Numbered from the stretch's first letter, positions 25,566 to 34,361 are shown. The stretch: DNA of 51,785 nucleotides from Kiritimatiellia bacterium (GCA_024405265.1 JAKSOZ010000010.1:1-51785); one strand, 5' to 3'. Notes: generated by a model from the sequence alone, not told the origin. Numbers and translations are program-made.

Positions 25566-26933
25566 TCATATTCTCTTAAATTCACCCAAACTTTCGCGGC
25601 AGTCGATAAGTGCCGCTTCCAAATCCTTCAAGTCAGGGATCGACGAGATCGAAAGCCGAAGAAACGACTTCGCCTTCCCGGAACGCGCCGCGAAACGATC
25701 GGAATGGCAAAGACGAAGACCTCGCTCCGATAGCGCCCTTTCAATCTCCGGCCCACGTCCGCTCGTCCCTTCGAACGGGACGACCCGCGAAAAACCGAAG
25801 CCCTTATTATCGGGGAAGATCTTATCGAAGAGCTTGTTCGCCGCCTTGAGTTTAGCGAGCTTCTCTTTTAAGATCCTTTCCGCTCCGCCCGATAAAATCA
25901 ACTCCGCCATAATCTCCGCATCGAGCGTACTCGCCTTGATCGCGAGGTGATGGAAAGCCGAGGTAAGTCTCGCCGCGCTCCATTTCGGAAACGCGACGAA
26001 CGCGATGCGCAGCCCCGAAGCGATAAAGCGCGCGGCAGGTGAAAGATGAATCGTTCGCTCGGGCACGATCGTGAAGAAAGATTTCTCCTTGAGCTCGTCT
26101 CTGAAAACGGCGCTACTATCCTCGACCACGAGCAGCTCGTTTCGTTTCACGATTTCGGCTATGGCCTCGCGTCTCGAAGTCGGCATCGTGATCAACGTCG
26201 GATTCGCCTTGTTGGGCATCAGATAGATCCCTTTCAAGCGCTCCTTCTCGCAGGCCGCTTTAAGCTCACTCGGTAACATCCCGTTTTTATCGCCTTCGAT
26301 CGGAACGAGTTTCAAATGGGCGAGGTGCGAAAGCTTGATGAAGTTCGAGTACGTGTATTCATCGACGGCGAGCTTATCGCCCGGCTTGAAGAGCGAAAGA
26401 AGGATAACCGAAAGCGCGCTCTGAGTTCCCGGGAAGATCACGACTTGGTCGGCGCTGACGGAAACGCCTTCTCGTTTAAGCCACTTGAGCGCAGCCTCCT
26501 TCGCCCTCGGCCTACCCTCGCGCTCGGCATAGCTGAAGAGTCTCGTCGCGTCGCCTCGACTTAAAACGCTCTTCGTAGCTTCGATGATCTCGTTTACTCC
26601 GACTTCCGGGAACGCTTCGACGACGCCGAGTTCAACTACGTTACCCTTTCTCGTCTCAGGCTCGGAAGCGACGAAAGTGCCGCGCCCGACGACGCCGTAA
26701 ATAAGCCCCTTCTCGCGGCAGATATCATAAGCTCTCGTTACGGTCGTGAAGTTGATGTCGAGATAATCGGCGAGTTCACGCTGAGGCGGAAGCGCGGTTC
26801 CGCTTTTAAGCTTCCCCGATAAAATATCCTCCTCGAGTTTAGAAGCGAGTTCAAGGTACTTCGGGATCTTCGCGTCGGATTTAAGACGCGGCTTCCACGT
26901 TAGCGGATAGTTCTCGAATGAGTTGACGCTCAT
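25566..26933 (-). CDS. pdxR: MocR/PdxR-type GntR regulator with aminotransferase-like domain
   Basis: 455 residues. Residues about 20-85 form a GntR winged helix (LASKLEEDILSGKLKSGTALPPQRELADYLDINFTTVTRAYDICREKGLIYGVVGRGTFV); the rest is a fold-type I aminotransferase-like domain (FPGTQSALSVIL, EYTYSNFIKL, EDSSAVFRDE). Such regulators sense PLP. Divergence from pdxS across a palindrome strongly suggests PdxR, activator of pdxST and repressor of itself. The stretch HLSPAARFIASGLRIAF corresponds to the region that holds the PLP lysine in active aminotransferases, but no SK pair is evident, so PLP attachment may differ. Confidence 0.85.
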   Translation of the reverse strand: MSVNSFENYPLTWKPRLKSDAKIPKYLELASKLEEDILSGKLKSGTALPPQRELADYLDINFTTVTRAYDICREKGLIYGVVGRGTFVASEPETRKGNVVELGVVEAFPEVGVNEIIEATKSVLSRGDATRLFSYAEREGRPRAKEAALKWLKREGVSVSADQVVIFPGTQSALSVILLSLFKPGDKLAVDEYTYSNFIKLSHLAHLKLVPIEGDKNGMLPSELKAACEKERLKGIYLMPNKANPTLITMPTSRREAIAEIVKRNELLVVEDSSAVFRDELKEKSFFTIVPERTIHLSPAARFIASGLRIAFVAFPKWSAARLTSAFHHLAIKASTLDAEIMAELILSGGAERILKEKLAKLKAANKLFDKIFPDNKGFGFSRVVPFEGTSGRGPEIERALSERGLRLCHSDRFAARSGKAKSFLRLSISSIPDLKDLEAALIDCRESLGEFKRI

Positions 26934-26943
26934 TATTATATTC

Positions 26944-26965
26944 CATACAATTCCGTGATTGTATG
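26944..26965. promoter_or_regulatory. Palindromic operator between pdxR and pdxS
   Basis: CATACAAT (26944-26951), 6-nt spacer, ATTGTATG (26958-26965): a perfect 8-bp inverted repeat. It covers the predicted +1 of pdxR, whose TGATATAAT box is at 26967-26975, and the TTGTAT -35 (26959-26964) of pdxS. Best candidate binding site for the PdxR-like protein. Confidence 0.65.
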
Positions 26966-26988
26966 TATTATATCACAAATGTTAGAAT
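26959..26988 (+). promoter_or_regulatory. Candidate pdxST promoter
   Basis: TTGTAT at 26959-26964, 18-bp spacer, TAGAAT at 26983-26988 preceded by TGT. The -35 overlaps the palindrome arm. Confidence 0.45.
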
Positions 26989-27014
26989 AGCGCCAAACGA
27001 AAGGAACAGGAAGA

Positions 27015-27890
27015 ATGAAACCGAACCAAGCCGAACTCAATCGTAACCTCGCTCAAATGCTTAAGGGCGGAGTCATCATGGACGTAACCACTCCCGAACA
27101 GGCGAAGATCGCCGAAGCCGCCGGTGCCTGCGCGGTAATGGCGCTCGAGAGAATCCCCGCCGATATCCGCGCGGCGGGTGGAGTCAGCCGCATGAGCGAC
27201 CCTGCGATGATCAAAGGGATTCAAGAAGCGGTTTCGATTCCCGTTATGGCGAAGTGCCGAATCGGGCATATCGCCGAGGCGCGAATCTTGGAAGCGATTG
27301 AAATCGACTATATCGACGAGAGCGAAGTCCTCTCGCCCGCCGACGATCTTCATCATATCGACAAGACCAAGTTCGCGGTTCCTTTCGTCTGCGGAGCGCG
27401 AGATCTCGGAGAAGCGCTTCGTCGAATCGCCGAGGGCGCGACGATGATTCGCACTAAGGGCGAACCCGGCACGGGCGACGTCGTTCAGGCTGTCCGTCAC
27501 ATGCGTAAAATGCAATCCGAAATTCGCCGCGTTACCTCGCTTCGTGAAGACGAACTTTACGAAGTCGCGAAGGAGCTCCAAGTCCCCGTTGAACTTTTGA
27601 AGGAGGTTCATTCCACCGGCAAGCTCCCCGTCGTCAATTTCGCCGCGGGTGGCGTAGCGACTCCGGCCGACGCGGCGCTGATGATGGAGCTCGGAGCGGA
27701 AGGCGTTTTCGTCGGCTCGGGCATTTTCAAAAGCGGCGATCCCGCGAAGCGCGCCGCGGCGATCGTTCAGGCGGTCACGAACTACAAGGACGCGAAGAAG
27801 CTCGCCGAACTCTCCGAGAACCTCGGCCCGGCTATGGTCGGCATCAACGCCGACGAGATCGAAACGATTATGGAAGAGCGCGGCAAATAA
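27015..27890 (+). CDS. pdxS: Pyridoxal 5'-phosphate synthase lyase subunit
   Basis: 291 residues, full length. Signature segments [47 protein letters not shown] (catalytic lysine region), [40 protein letters not shown] and [14 protein letters not shown]. It condenses ribose 5-phosphate, glyceraldehyde 3-phosphate and ammonia from PdxT into PLP, forming dodecamers. Ribosome site AGGAAG upstream. Divergent from pdxR and followed by pdxT. Confidence 0.98.
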   Translation: MKPNQAELNRNLAQMLKGGVIMDVTTPEQAKIAEAAGACAVMALERIPADIRAAGGVSRMSDPAMIKGIQEAVSIPVMAKCRIGHIAEARILEAIEIDYIDESEVLSPADDLHHIDKTKFAVPFVCGARDLGEALRRIAEGATMIRTKGEPGTGDVVQAVRHMRKMQSEIRRVTSLREDELYEVAKELQVPVELLKEVHSTGKLPVVNFAAGGVATPADAALMMELGAEGVFVGSGIFKSGDPAKRAAAIVQAVTNYKDAKKLAELSENLGPAMVGINADEIETIMEERGK

Positions 27891-27898
27891 GCCGCGCT

Positions 27899-27931
27899 CA
27901 GGTCAAGGTCAAGATGAAGGTCAAGGTGAAG
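27899..27931 (+). repeat. Short purine-rich repeats before pdxT
   Basis: Tandem near-copies of AAGGTCAAG/AAGGTGAAG occupy most of the 43-nt gap; the last copy sits at ribosome-site distance from the pdxT ATG. Confidence 0.6.
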
Positions 27932-27933
27932 AT

Positions 27934-28467
27934 ATGAGAGTTGGAGTTTTAGCGTTACAAGGAGCGTTTATCGAGCATGAGCTTTATTATAAAAACTTGG
28001 GTCACGAGGTCTTCGAGATTCGGCAACTTGCCGACCTCTCCCTCTTCTCTCTAACTAACCACTATCCACCAACCACTAACAACTCCCTTCTCATCCTTCC
28101 CGGAGGCGAGTCGACCGTTCAGGTGAAGCTCCTTAAAGATCTTGGACTCTACGAGCCGCTGAAGGCAATGATCGCCGCGGGATTACCGACGATCGGAACT
28201 TGCGCGGGGCTTATCCTCCTCGCGAATCACTTTCAACTTCTCCCCGTTACCGTTAAGCGTAATGCCTACGGTCGTCAGCTCGGCAGCTTCACCTACGTCG
28301 GCACCTTCGACGGTAAAGCGAACGTGCCGATGACCTTCATCCGCGCCCCCGCGATCGAGTCGATCTCCAAGGGCGTCGAAGTCTTATCCGAGTTCGAGGG
28401 TAAGGCGACCGCCGTTCGTTATAAGAACATAACCGCCTTCTGCTGGCATCCGGAACTGAACTCTTAA
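27934..28467 (+). CDS. pdxT: PLP synthase glutaminase subunit
   Basis: 177 residues. Class I glutamine amidotransferase motifs: LALQGAFIEHE, LPGGEST, nucleophile Cys90 in GTCAGLIL, and H172/E174 in CWHPELN. It supplies ammonia to PdxS. Two oddities: a roughly 10-residue insert (NHYPPTTNNS) before LLILPGGEST, built from ACCA/CTAAC-rich low-complexity DNA, and a tail that ends 3 residues after the catalytic HPE, where usual PdxT proteins continue about 15 residues. Preceded by repeated GGTCAA/AAGGTGAAG that includes the ribosome site. Confidence 0.93.
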   Translation: MRVGVLALQGAFIEHELYYKNLGHEVFEIRQLADLSLFSLTNHYPPTTNNSLLILPGGESTVQVKLLKDLGLYEPLKAMIAAGLPTIGTCAGLILLANHFQLLPVTVKRNAYGRQLGSFTYVGTFDGKANVPMTFIRAPAIESISKGVEVLSEFEGKATAVRYKNITAFCWHPELNS

Positions 28468-28566
28468 GATATCTCGTTTGAAAAACAACGAAAGTCGACA
28501 AGTCGCGATTTACTTCCCTTTCTTTTCGTGCTATACTTTCCTACGTAACGAAAGGAAGGTGACGCT

Positions 28567-29217
28567 ATGATGATTCCGATTATGTCGAAACTGTTCCGCG
28601 GCATCGCGCCGGAGGACGGCATTAAGCTCATGTCGCGCTTCGGCGCTACGATTCGCAACATCCCCAAGGGCGCTCCCGTTTTACGCGAGGGTCAACTTAA
28701 GCGCAATATCGGCATTCTCCTTTCGGGCCACCTCGAGATGTTCGAAACCGACAAAGACGGTCATCGTTCGATGGTCGGCTTCGTGAAACCGCCCGAGAGT
28801 TTCGCGGTGGTCTTCGCTTTCGCCGACGTCGTGAAACATCCCTGCTCGGTATTCGCGACCGAAGATTCGAAAATCCTCGTGATCCCGATCGAGAAGATTC
28901 TGCCGCGCCCCGGAGAGACCATCGACGCGACATATTGCCGCTTTCTCGACAACCTCTTTCAAGACATGGGCAACACCACATGGACTCTCCGATCTCGCGC
29001 GTTCATTCTTTCGCGTCGCTCGACCGAAGAAAAGCTCATGACTTATTTAAGGGAGAAGAGCAACGCCGTCGGCTCGAAGGACTTCAAGATCCCATTCAAT
29101 CGACAGGAACTAGCCGACTTCCTTTGCGTCGATCGTAGCGCGCTCTCGGCGCTTATGAGCCGCCTTAAAGATCGCGGCGTTTTCACCTACCACAAAAATC
29201 ACTTCATACTCGCGTAA
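28567..29217 (+). CDS. Crp/Fnr-family transcription regulator
   Basis: 216 residues. N-terminal cyclic-nucleotide-binding beta-roll (KGAPVLREGQLKRNIGILLSGHLEMF), a long dimer helix, and a C-terminal Crp-type helix-turn-helix (FNRQELADFLCVDRSALSALMSRLKDRGVF). No Fnr-type N-terminal cysteine cluster is seen and the phosphate-binding RxS of CAP is not evident, so the effector is unknown. Two consecutive ATGs (28567, 28570) follow AAGGAAGG; a TGCTATACT box is at 28529-28537. Its end overlaps the convergent transporter gene by 19 bp. Confidence 0.88.
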   Translation: MMIPIMSKLFRGIAPEDGIKLMSRFGATIRNIPKGAPVLREGQLKRNIGILLSGHLEMFETDKDGHRSMVGFVKPPESFAVVFAFADVVKHPCSVFATEDSKILVIPIEKILPRPGETIDATYCRFLDNLFQDMGNTTWTLRSRAFILSRRSTEEKLMTYLREKSNAVGSKDFKIPFNRQELADFLCVDRSALSALMSRLKDRGVFTYHKNHFILA

Positions 29218-30494
29218 ATCGCGGCAGTCGTGCAGAGCGTCGCGAAGTAAATCGCGATGATCGACATCAAATAGCCGGGCGTATTCAAACTCAGCGTCAG
29301 CGCGAGCGCCGCAATCAGCGATAAGAGATACGTGATCTGGCCCGCCATCACCGCGCGAGGACGACGACGATACGCCGCGATCCCTTCGATGCGCGCGCGA
29401 ATCGCGAGGAAGATCGGCCAGAGCGCATAGAGCGCGACGGCGCTCCTCGCCATCCAAATATGCTCCGCGTTCACGTTCTGATAGCTCCCGAAATAGAGAT
29501 TCGAAATTCCCGGAAGCGAAAAGACGAGGAGCGCGATGCCCAGGACCGCGCCCGCGCCGATCGAATAATAGAGCGTTCTTAAATCGCCCTTCTTTTCGGG
29601 CGGGAACTGAATCGAGACGGGCTGCATGCGAAGCGCACCGAAGCCGATCGGGTTCGCGACGCCCATCGTGACGTAGTGGATCGCGAGCATGATCGCGGCG
29701 TTTTCACTTCGTCCGACGAACGCGGCGATCGCGAGCGGGGAGGCCGCGAGCAGGCAAGTTCCGAACGATAACGGGAGCGTGAAGCGGAACTGGATAAAGG
29801 CGAGCTTCCAAGAGAGATTCGGAACGCCGACGCGCATCTTACGAACGTAAGGAATCGCGTATAACTCCGTTAAAACGTACTCGAGCGCGACGCCGAGCGT
29901 CAAAGCGAGCAACCCCCATTTCGGACCGACCAAATTCATGCGACGGAAAACGAAAGCGAGGATAAACGTGAGGATCAATCGCGCGATCGTCGCGTTGTTC
30001 GCCTTGCCGCTTTCGAGGTTATTGAAGAGAACGACCATCGGGACGTTTCGGAGAAAGAATAGCCCGTTCATCACGACGCCCGTTAGGAGCGTCCAACGCG
30101 CGACTTCGGCGAGCGGAGGCGGGAGCTTAAGGAAGTCGGTGAAGATCCAAACGTCGAACGGATGGAACGCCATCAGCGCCTGAAGCGCAAGAAGCGCGAT
30201 CATCATGTACGCGTTAAGACGGCGAAAAGCGAGATAACCGCTTAGGGTGCGCGCGTGGACCATGCCGGTCATGACGAGGCCCCCGCCCAAACAGCCGATC
30301 ATGAACATGATCTGTTGGCCCTGAGCGAAAGCGGTAAGGGCGTCGACGCCCAAGGCTCCGGCGGTCACGATTCCCGCGACGAGCGGATAAGAAACCGACT
30401 GCGAAAACGCCTGAAAAAGAAGCGGCAGATAAAACCGCGTCACCTTCCAAATTCCAAACTCGCGATCTATCGCGCTCGAACCGTTTTCGCTCAT
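29199..30494 (-). CDS. Multi-pass membrane protein, MATE/MVF-like
   Basis: About 431 residues and roughly 12 hydrophobic segments, with two half-repeats (FYLPLLFQAFSQSVSYPLVAGIVTAGALG near the start; the second half begins around LSWKLAFIQFRFTLPLSFGTCLLA). Layout and P-L-x-x-x-F-S-x-S-x-x-Y resemble the MOP (MATE/flippase) superfamily, but no diagnostic motif fixes the substrate. Start is ATG at 30494, exactly 6 nt after a TGGTATAAT box; the frame extended to the TTG at 30512 would run through the promoter. Confidence 0.7.
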   Translation of the reverse strand: MSENGSSAIDREFGIWKVTRFYLPLLFQAFSQSVSYPLVAGIVTAGALGVDALTAFAQGQQIMFMIGCLGGGLVMTGMVHARTLSGYLAFRRLNAYMMIALLALQALMAFHPFDVWIFTDFLKLPPPLAEVARWTLLTGVVMNGLFFLRNVPMVVLFNNLESGKANNATIARLILTFILAFVFRRMNLVGPKWGLLALTLGVALEYVLTELYAIPYVRKMRVGVPNLSWKLAFIQFRFTLPLSFGTCLLAASPLAIAAFVGRSENAAIMLAIHYVTMGVANPIGFGALRMQPVSIQFPPEKKGDLRTLYYSIGAGAVLGIALLVFSLPGISNLYFGSYQNVNAEHIWMARSAVALYALWPIFLAIRARIEGIAAYRRRPRAVMAGQITYLLSLIAALALTLSLNTPGYLMSIIAIYFATLCTTAAIYASMK

Positions 30495-30500
30495 GCAACA

Positions 30501-30511
30501 ATTATACCACA
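30501..30511 (-). promoter_or_regulatory. Promoter of the MATE-like gene, leaderless start
   Basis: TTGTGGTATAAT on the minus strand; TATAAT at 30506-30501, 6 nt from the ATG. Confidence 0.6.
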
Positions 30512-30569
30512 ATCAACTCAGCCTTAGGAGCCTTAATCGTGTTCGAAAGCTTGAAGCGCTTCTACCGTG

Positions 30570-30668
30570 CTATCCGCGACATACTAAAATTTTCGCTCCG
30601 CGTTCAATGGCTGCTACAGCCAAACGAATGCGACGATAAGACATATCTTGAGTAATGGGGTTCCTCAT
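30570..30668 (-). CDS. Possible 32-residue peptide or transposase fragment
   Basis: ATG at 30668, TAG at 30572-30570. The start NPITQDMSYRR is reminiscent of N-termini of IS3-type helix-turn-helix transposase subunits (ITQDMxYR), as I remember them, so this may be a decayed remnant. A TATGATATAAT box (TATAAT 30683-30678) lies 9 nt before the ATG. No ribosome site. Coding status uncertain. Confidence 0.3.
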   Translation of the reverse strand: MRNPITQDMSYRRIRLAVAAIERGAKILVCRG

Positions 30669-30720
30669 AGTGCTTACATTATATCATATCCCAGGGCTAA
30701 ACACAACACGCGGGGCTTAC

Positions 30721-30890
30721 GGGGGACGGCAGCGGTGAGTAGCTGTACTCGCTGAATCGCAAGCGATTCCCGGCAAGGAAAGCAAGGTCGACATCGATTT
30801 CGCGCCTTTCATTTCAACCGGCGTCGAAATCGGGTCGCGTGCATGCTTTCCTTGCCGTCACTGCGTAGGCTACTCGCCGCTCCGTCCCCC
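30721..30890. repeat. 170-bp imperfect inverted repeat (long hairpin locus)
   Basis: Outer arms GGGGGACGGCAGCGGTGAGTAGC (30721-30743) pair with 30868-30890 apart from about four mismatches; inner arms CGGCAAGGAAAGC (30771-30783) and GCTTTCCTTGCCG (30845-30857) are perfect; a further GATTTCG-centred stem lies inside. One side carries a local hairpin GAATCGC-AA-GCGATTC (30754-30769). This may be a palindromic mobile repeat or a structured RNA. Two smaller hairpins follow at about 30903-30914 and 30941-30966, the latter a possible terminator for the 966-aa gene. No coding sequence was found between 30669 and 30994. Confidence 0.75.
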
Positions 30891-30994
30891 TCCAGCCTGA
30901 AACCGCCTACGGCGGGAACTCAAGACATAATAACATGACACGCGGCAGTTCTTTCGAACCGCCGCGCGTCGTTTATGTTCGCTATCGAACGAGA

Positions 30995-33895
30995 TCAGTT
31001 ATCAGTAGGAGTAGTCTTGATCGTGATCGAGAGCTTGTAGAAAGCCGACTTGCCTTCTTCCGCCTCGATTTCCTCTGCTACAACGAGCGAAGCAACAAGG
31101 CCCTTCTCCGCGAGCTCGGTGTTGAGCGCCTCAAGCGCGGCCTCTTCGCCTTCGCCCGCAAGCGCACCAAGATCGATCTCCTTCAGAAGATCCTCGACCT
31201 TCGTCTGTGCGGCATCGAGCGCATCAGCAACAGTCTCTACTTCCGTAGCTCCGAGCAAGAAACCAATAACAAGCTTATCGGCATTATCGGCATCAGCCTC
31301 CGTAACCCCGATACCAGTAGCCCAAGTCTTATACTCAGCCGCCTTATCGGTATCGCTGATAAGCTCTTCACCAGGAAGTGTTTCGGTCTGGTCGAACGGA
31401 GTAAGCTGATAGGTCGTGACTCCATTGTCATCAGTCTTCGTATAGAGCGTCGAACCTTCGGCTACCGTGATCTTCGCAACAGGCGTCTCATCAGTTGTCA
31501 TCGGAAGAACAGCTCCAGCCGTCGTGACGATCTTACCGGCGTTAAGGGTAAAACCAGCAAGAGTGCCATAGTTACCGTCAATCTTGAGGGTGCCCTCACC
31601 AGCCTTGTTGATGACATCCTTGCGAGCATCCGTCGACGAGGAGTTGGTCTCCGTCAAGTTGAGCGTCAACCCTTCCGCGACATCAAACGTCACCGCACCG
31701 CCCTGCGGACCGATGATCGCCGAAATCGTCGCCTCAGTCGCATCGTTCCCCGCTTCGGCCGCCAGCGTCAGCGTCGGACGATTGAAGAAGTTGAGATGGC
31801 AACCGTTATCAGTGCTCGTCGCATCGGCAATGATCTGCGCACCCGGATAGAGCGTGATCGGGTTGTTCGGATAGAGAGTCTGGCGCTTGCCATTGAGGTT
31901 CAACGTTCCCTTGATGACGATATCCTGACGCGATGCGGCGCGGAACTTGATCCAATCGCCCTGAGCAACCGAAACCGTACCATTCGCACCAATAGTCAGC
32001 TTTTCAACCACCTGACCGGTGGCACCGTTATTGACCGTCAGTGTACCGTCAACCACGAGGCCGTTAGCTGCTGTGAACGCCTTGCCGGACGCAATCGTCA
32101 TTGCCTTTCCAGCCTCAATGGTAATAGTATTGTCGAGGACGAGATTACCCGTGTAATCTGCCTTCGGCTCACCGACTACCACTTTCATATTCGTTGCGGT
32201 GAGATTACCTGCAAAAGCCGAGGCATCCTCAATGATGAAGAGCGGATTAATTGTACCTTTCGTGCAGCGAAGAGTTCCCGTGCCCGAAACTTTGCGGAAA
32301 TACGTAAAGTAATTCGGGGTTCTGTCGGACTGAGAAAATCCGTCGTTCAATGCGACATCTCCTGCAATAACGATCTCGGGAAGAATCTTAACAACGTCAG
32401 AGCCATTGTTCTTAGAAAGGCTCATATAACCATTGCAGTTACCAAATTCAATCTTCGACCCTTCGTTACCGAAGTTATTTAGCGTCGTAACATAATTGGA
32501 GTTTTGGCAAATCGCAGACCCAGTCACAACCAGCGATCCGGCCCACGCCGCATCCTGAAGAGACGTCTTAACGGCATCGGTCACCTGCGAGAAAGCCGTG
32601 TAGCCCGCAAGCTTGCCGGTGCCCTTAACCGCAGAAGCGAAGGTGGCGGGGACGGTCAACGTGCCATTCTGCTGGATGAGAATCTTATTCCCGGCCGACC
32701 AATTCTTACCTTCAGCAATCGTGATATTCGAGCCGCCGCCAATCACGATCGAACCATTGCAATTGTTCTGATAGGCACCAACATTGGCAAAGACCACGCT
32801 CTTGCCCGTACCTTCAATCGTCACAGTACCGGTGAAGTTCGCCGCGCTCTTGATAATCGTCTGCTGTGTCGCGCCGTTATTCGTGCAATAGAACGTACCC
32901 GAACCCGACAGGGCCTGAATCGCATAATAGTTATTGGAGTCGCCGTTATTGACCGTCAACGCCTTCGTATCGCCGTTATCCTCAAGAATGAGCTCGCCGG
33001 GGAAGGTCTTTCCGTTATCGAGATGACCGGCAACGCCAGTCACCTTGACCTTGCCAACACCAACAAACTTATTGAAGTCGCAATAAGCCATCGTTGTACC
33101 GACGAGGTGAAGCGTACCGGTCCACTCGGCACCAAATGTCACCGGCGACGTATAAGCACGGTTAATTGTCATCGAACCCGTCACCTTGAGCGTACCCGCA
33201 CCAGCCAACGTGACATTGGCGAGAGCAGAAAGATCAGTAACGGAAAGCGTCACGCCTTCGTCGATCGTCAGAACACCGGGATTCGTCTCAGACGGCGTTT
33301 CGTTCGACCATGTGATTTCAGAGACGCCTTCCGTGTTGGTCGTAATCTCGGCCGTCGTCGTCGTGATTTTCTCGCAGACAATCTTCGTCAACGGCTGATA
33401 AGTCGTATTACCGATACCAATCATGTTATCTGTATCGCCATTTGCCTGCGTCGGACACGCACGAAGCGTTCCGGGACCCGTAGTCGCAACCGTGGTCGCA
33501 GAACCGACCGTCAAAATCGGCTTCGTACCGGAGAAGGTATATGTCGAAACCGTACGACCGCCATCCCAATTAGCATCCGTACCCGTCGCATCGCTGCGCG
33601 TCGCCGTAATACCTGCAATCGTCAGCGTCGCAGGCGTGTTTTGCGCGTCAGTATTATAGCTCGATGCCTTGACGATCTGAATCGACGAGAGCGCATAGGT
33701 ATCACCTTCGACAAGAGTCCCTTCCTTAACCGGAAGCGTCACCGTAAAGCTCGTGACTCCGTTCCAACCGTAGTTACTGTCGTTATAAGCAGTATTGATG
33801 ATGGTTACTGTATTACCGTCAACAGCTACCGTTGCCGCCCAAGCCGAGGTAAGCGTTGCCACCGCGGCAGTTAGTAGAGCTATTAGTTTTTTCAT
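30995..33895 (-). CDS. Large secreted beta-helix repeat protein
   Basis: 966 residues. Sec signal MKKLIALLTAAVATLTSAWA. The body is strand- and glycine-rich with autotransporter-passenger-like repeats (TLAGAGTLKVTGS, LSGSGTFYCTNNG, VSGTGTLRCTKG, GEGTLKIDGN), predicting a long parallel beta-helix. No C-terminal beta-barrel is seen; it ends with an acidic helical stretch (AEEIEAEEGKSAFYKLSITIK). The FYK ending resembles those of the C25-like and GH18 proteins. No catalytic domain is recognised; an adhesin or surface-layer role is possible. Two large open frames on the other strand are shadows. Confidence 0.75.
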   Translation of the reverse strand: MKKLIALLTAAVATLTSAWAATVAVDGNTVTIINTAYNDSNYGWNGVTSFTVTLPVKEGTLVEGDTYALSSIQIVKASSYNTDAQNTPATLTIAGITATRSDATGTDANWDGGRTVSTYTFSGTKPILTVGSATTVATTGPGTLRACPTQANGDTDNMIGIGNTTYQPLTKIVCEKITTTTAEITTNTEGVSEITWSNETPSETNPGVLTIDEGVTLSVTDLSALANVTLAGAGTLKVTGSMTINRAYTSPVTFGAEWTGTLHLVGTTMAYCDFNKFVGVGKVKVTGVAGHLDNGKTFPGELILEDNGDTKALTVNNGDSNNYYAIQALSGSGTFYCTNNGATQQTIIKSAANFTGTVTIEGTGKSVVFANVGAYQNNCNGSIVIGGGSNITIAEGKNWSAGNKILIQQNGTLTVPATFASAVKGTGKLAGYTAFSQVTDAVKTSLQDAAWAGSLVVTGSAICQNSNYVTTLNNFGNEGSKIEFGNCNGYMSLSKNNGSDVVKILPEIVIAGDVALNDGFSQSDRTPNYFTYFRKVSGTGTLRCTKGTINPLFIIEDASAFAGNLTATNMKVVVGEPKADYTGNLVLDNTITIEAGKAMTIASGKAFTAANGLVVDGTLTVNNGATGQVVEKLTIGANGTVSVAQGDWIKFRAASRQDIVIKGTLNLNGKRQTLYPNNPITLYPGAQIIADATSTDNGCHLNFFNRPTLTLAAEAGNDATEATISAIIGPQGGAVTFDVAEGLTLNLTETNSSSTDARKDVINKAGEGTLKIDGNYGTLAGFTLNAGKIVTTAGAVLPMTTDETPVAKITVAEGSTLYTKTDDNGVTTYQLTPFDQTETLPGEELISDTDKAAEYKTWATGIGVTEADADNADKLVIGFLLGATEVETVADALDAAQTKVEDLLKEIDLGALAGEGEEAALEALNTELAEKGLVASLVVAEEIEAEEGKSAFYKLSITIKTTPTDN

Positions 33896-33942
33896 TTGTT
33901 TAGCCTTGTTTTGGTTTTATTGATTATTACAGGTTAAGAAAT
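33858..33942. repeat. Direct repeat copy 1 (5' end of the secreted-protein gene)
   Basis: 85 bp spanning the upstream region and first codons of the 966-aa gene. It recurs at 34324-34407 with two substitutions and one 1-nt deletion. Confidence 0.9.
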
Positions 33943-33947
33943 ATATG

Positions 33948-34220
33948 TTATACAAGCACGCCTTCTTGGAATATCGTTTCCGGATCGATATCTACACACT
34001 TGTACTCATTGCGATTTCCTGCTACGTCGAAAGCAAGCGTGCCGTTAATAACAGTCATCGTCGACATGAATGTCTTGCGATCACGGAGCGGTTGAAAGAC
34101 GGGACCACAGTTCGGTTTTAGTAGCGGTGCCATATCAAAACGCTTCACATGGCCTGTTGTAAAATAACAGTCCACCTTGCGTCCTGTCGCCGCCTTAACT
34201 TGGCATATTTCTCTAATCAT
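33948..34220 (-). CDS. DUF2442-like small protein
   Basis: About 90 residues. The pattern KVDCYFTTGHVKRFDMAPLL, FQPLRDRKTFMSTMTV and CVDIDPETIF matches DUF2442-type proteins, frequently found near toxin-antitoxin genes. Start is the ATG at 34220; a TTG at 34229 is the alternative. A TGCTATACT box lies at about 34271-34279. The gene sits between the two 85-bp direct repeats. Confidence 0.7.
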   Translation of the reverse strand: MIREICQVKAATGRKVDCYFTTGHVKRFDMAPLLKPNCGPVFQPLRDRKTFMSTMTVINGTLAFDVAGNRNEYKCVDIDPETIFQEGVLV

Positions 34221-34316
34221 AAGTCTCAACCGTTAATCGTCGGCACGCTTTATTTCCCTCTCAAACTATTTGTAGTATAGCATTTCCAAACCGCTCTGAC
34301 AAGTACTTATGAGAAA

Positions 34317-34361
34317 CTAATGCGCCACCGCAGCAGTTAGTAGAGCTATTAGTTTTTTCAT
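34317..34361 (-). pseudogene. Truncated duplicate of the secreted-protein start
   Basis: The second repeat copy still encodes MKKLIALLTAAVA, identical to the signal-peptide start of the 966-aa protein, then runs into His-stop. It is a duplication remnant with its upstream region intact. Confidence 0.7.

Noticed and set aside
26935-26940. TATAAT immediately before the pdxR ATG as its promoter
   Set aside because: It is 1 nt from the start codon, too close for initiation upstream of it; the TGATATAAT box at 26967 is better placed.
30721-30890. 6S RNA
   Set aside because: Length and rod shape fit loosely, but no central bubble flanked by conserved closing stems could be drawn, and no promoter in the right place was seen.
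30935-33874. 515- and 456-codon plus-strand frames opposite the 966-aa gene
   Set aside because: Antisense shadows; very Arg-rich, no ribosome site, and the minus-strand protein has a signal peptide and repeats.
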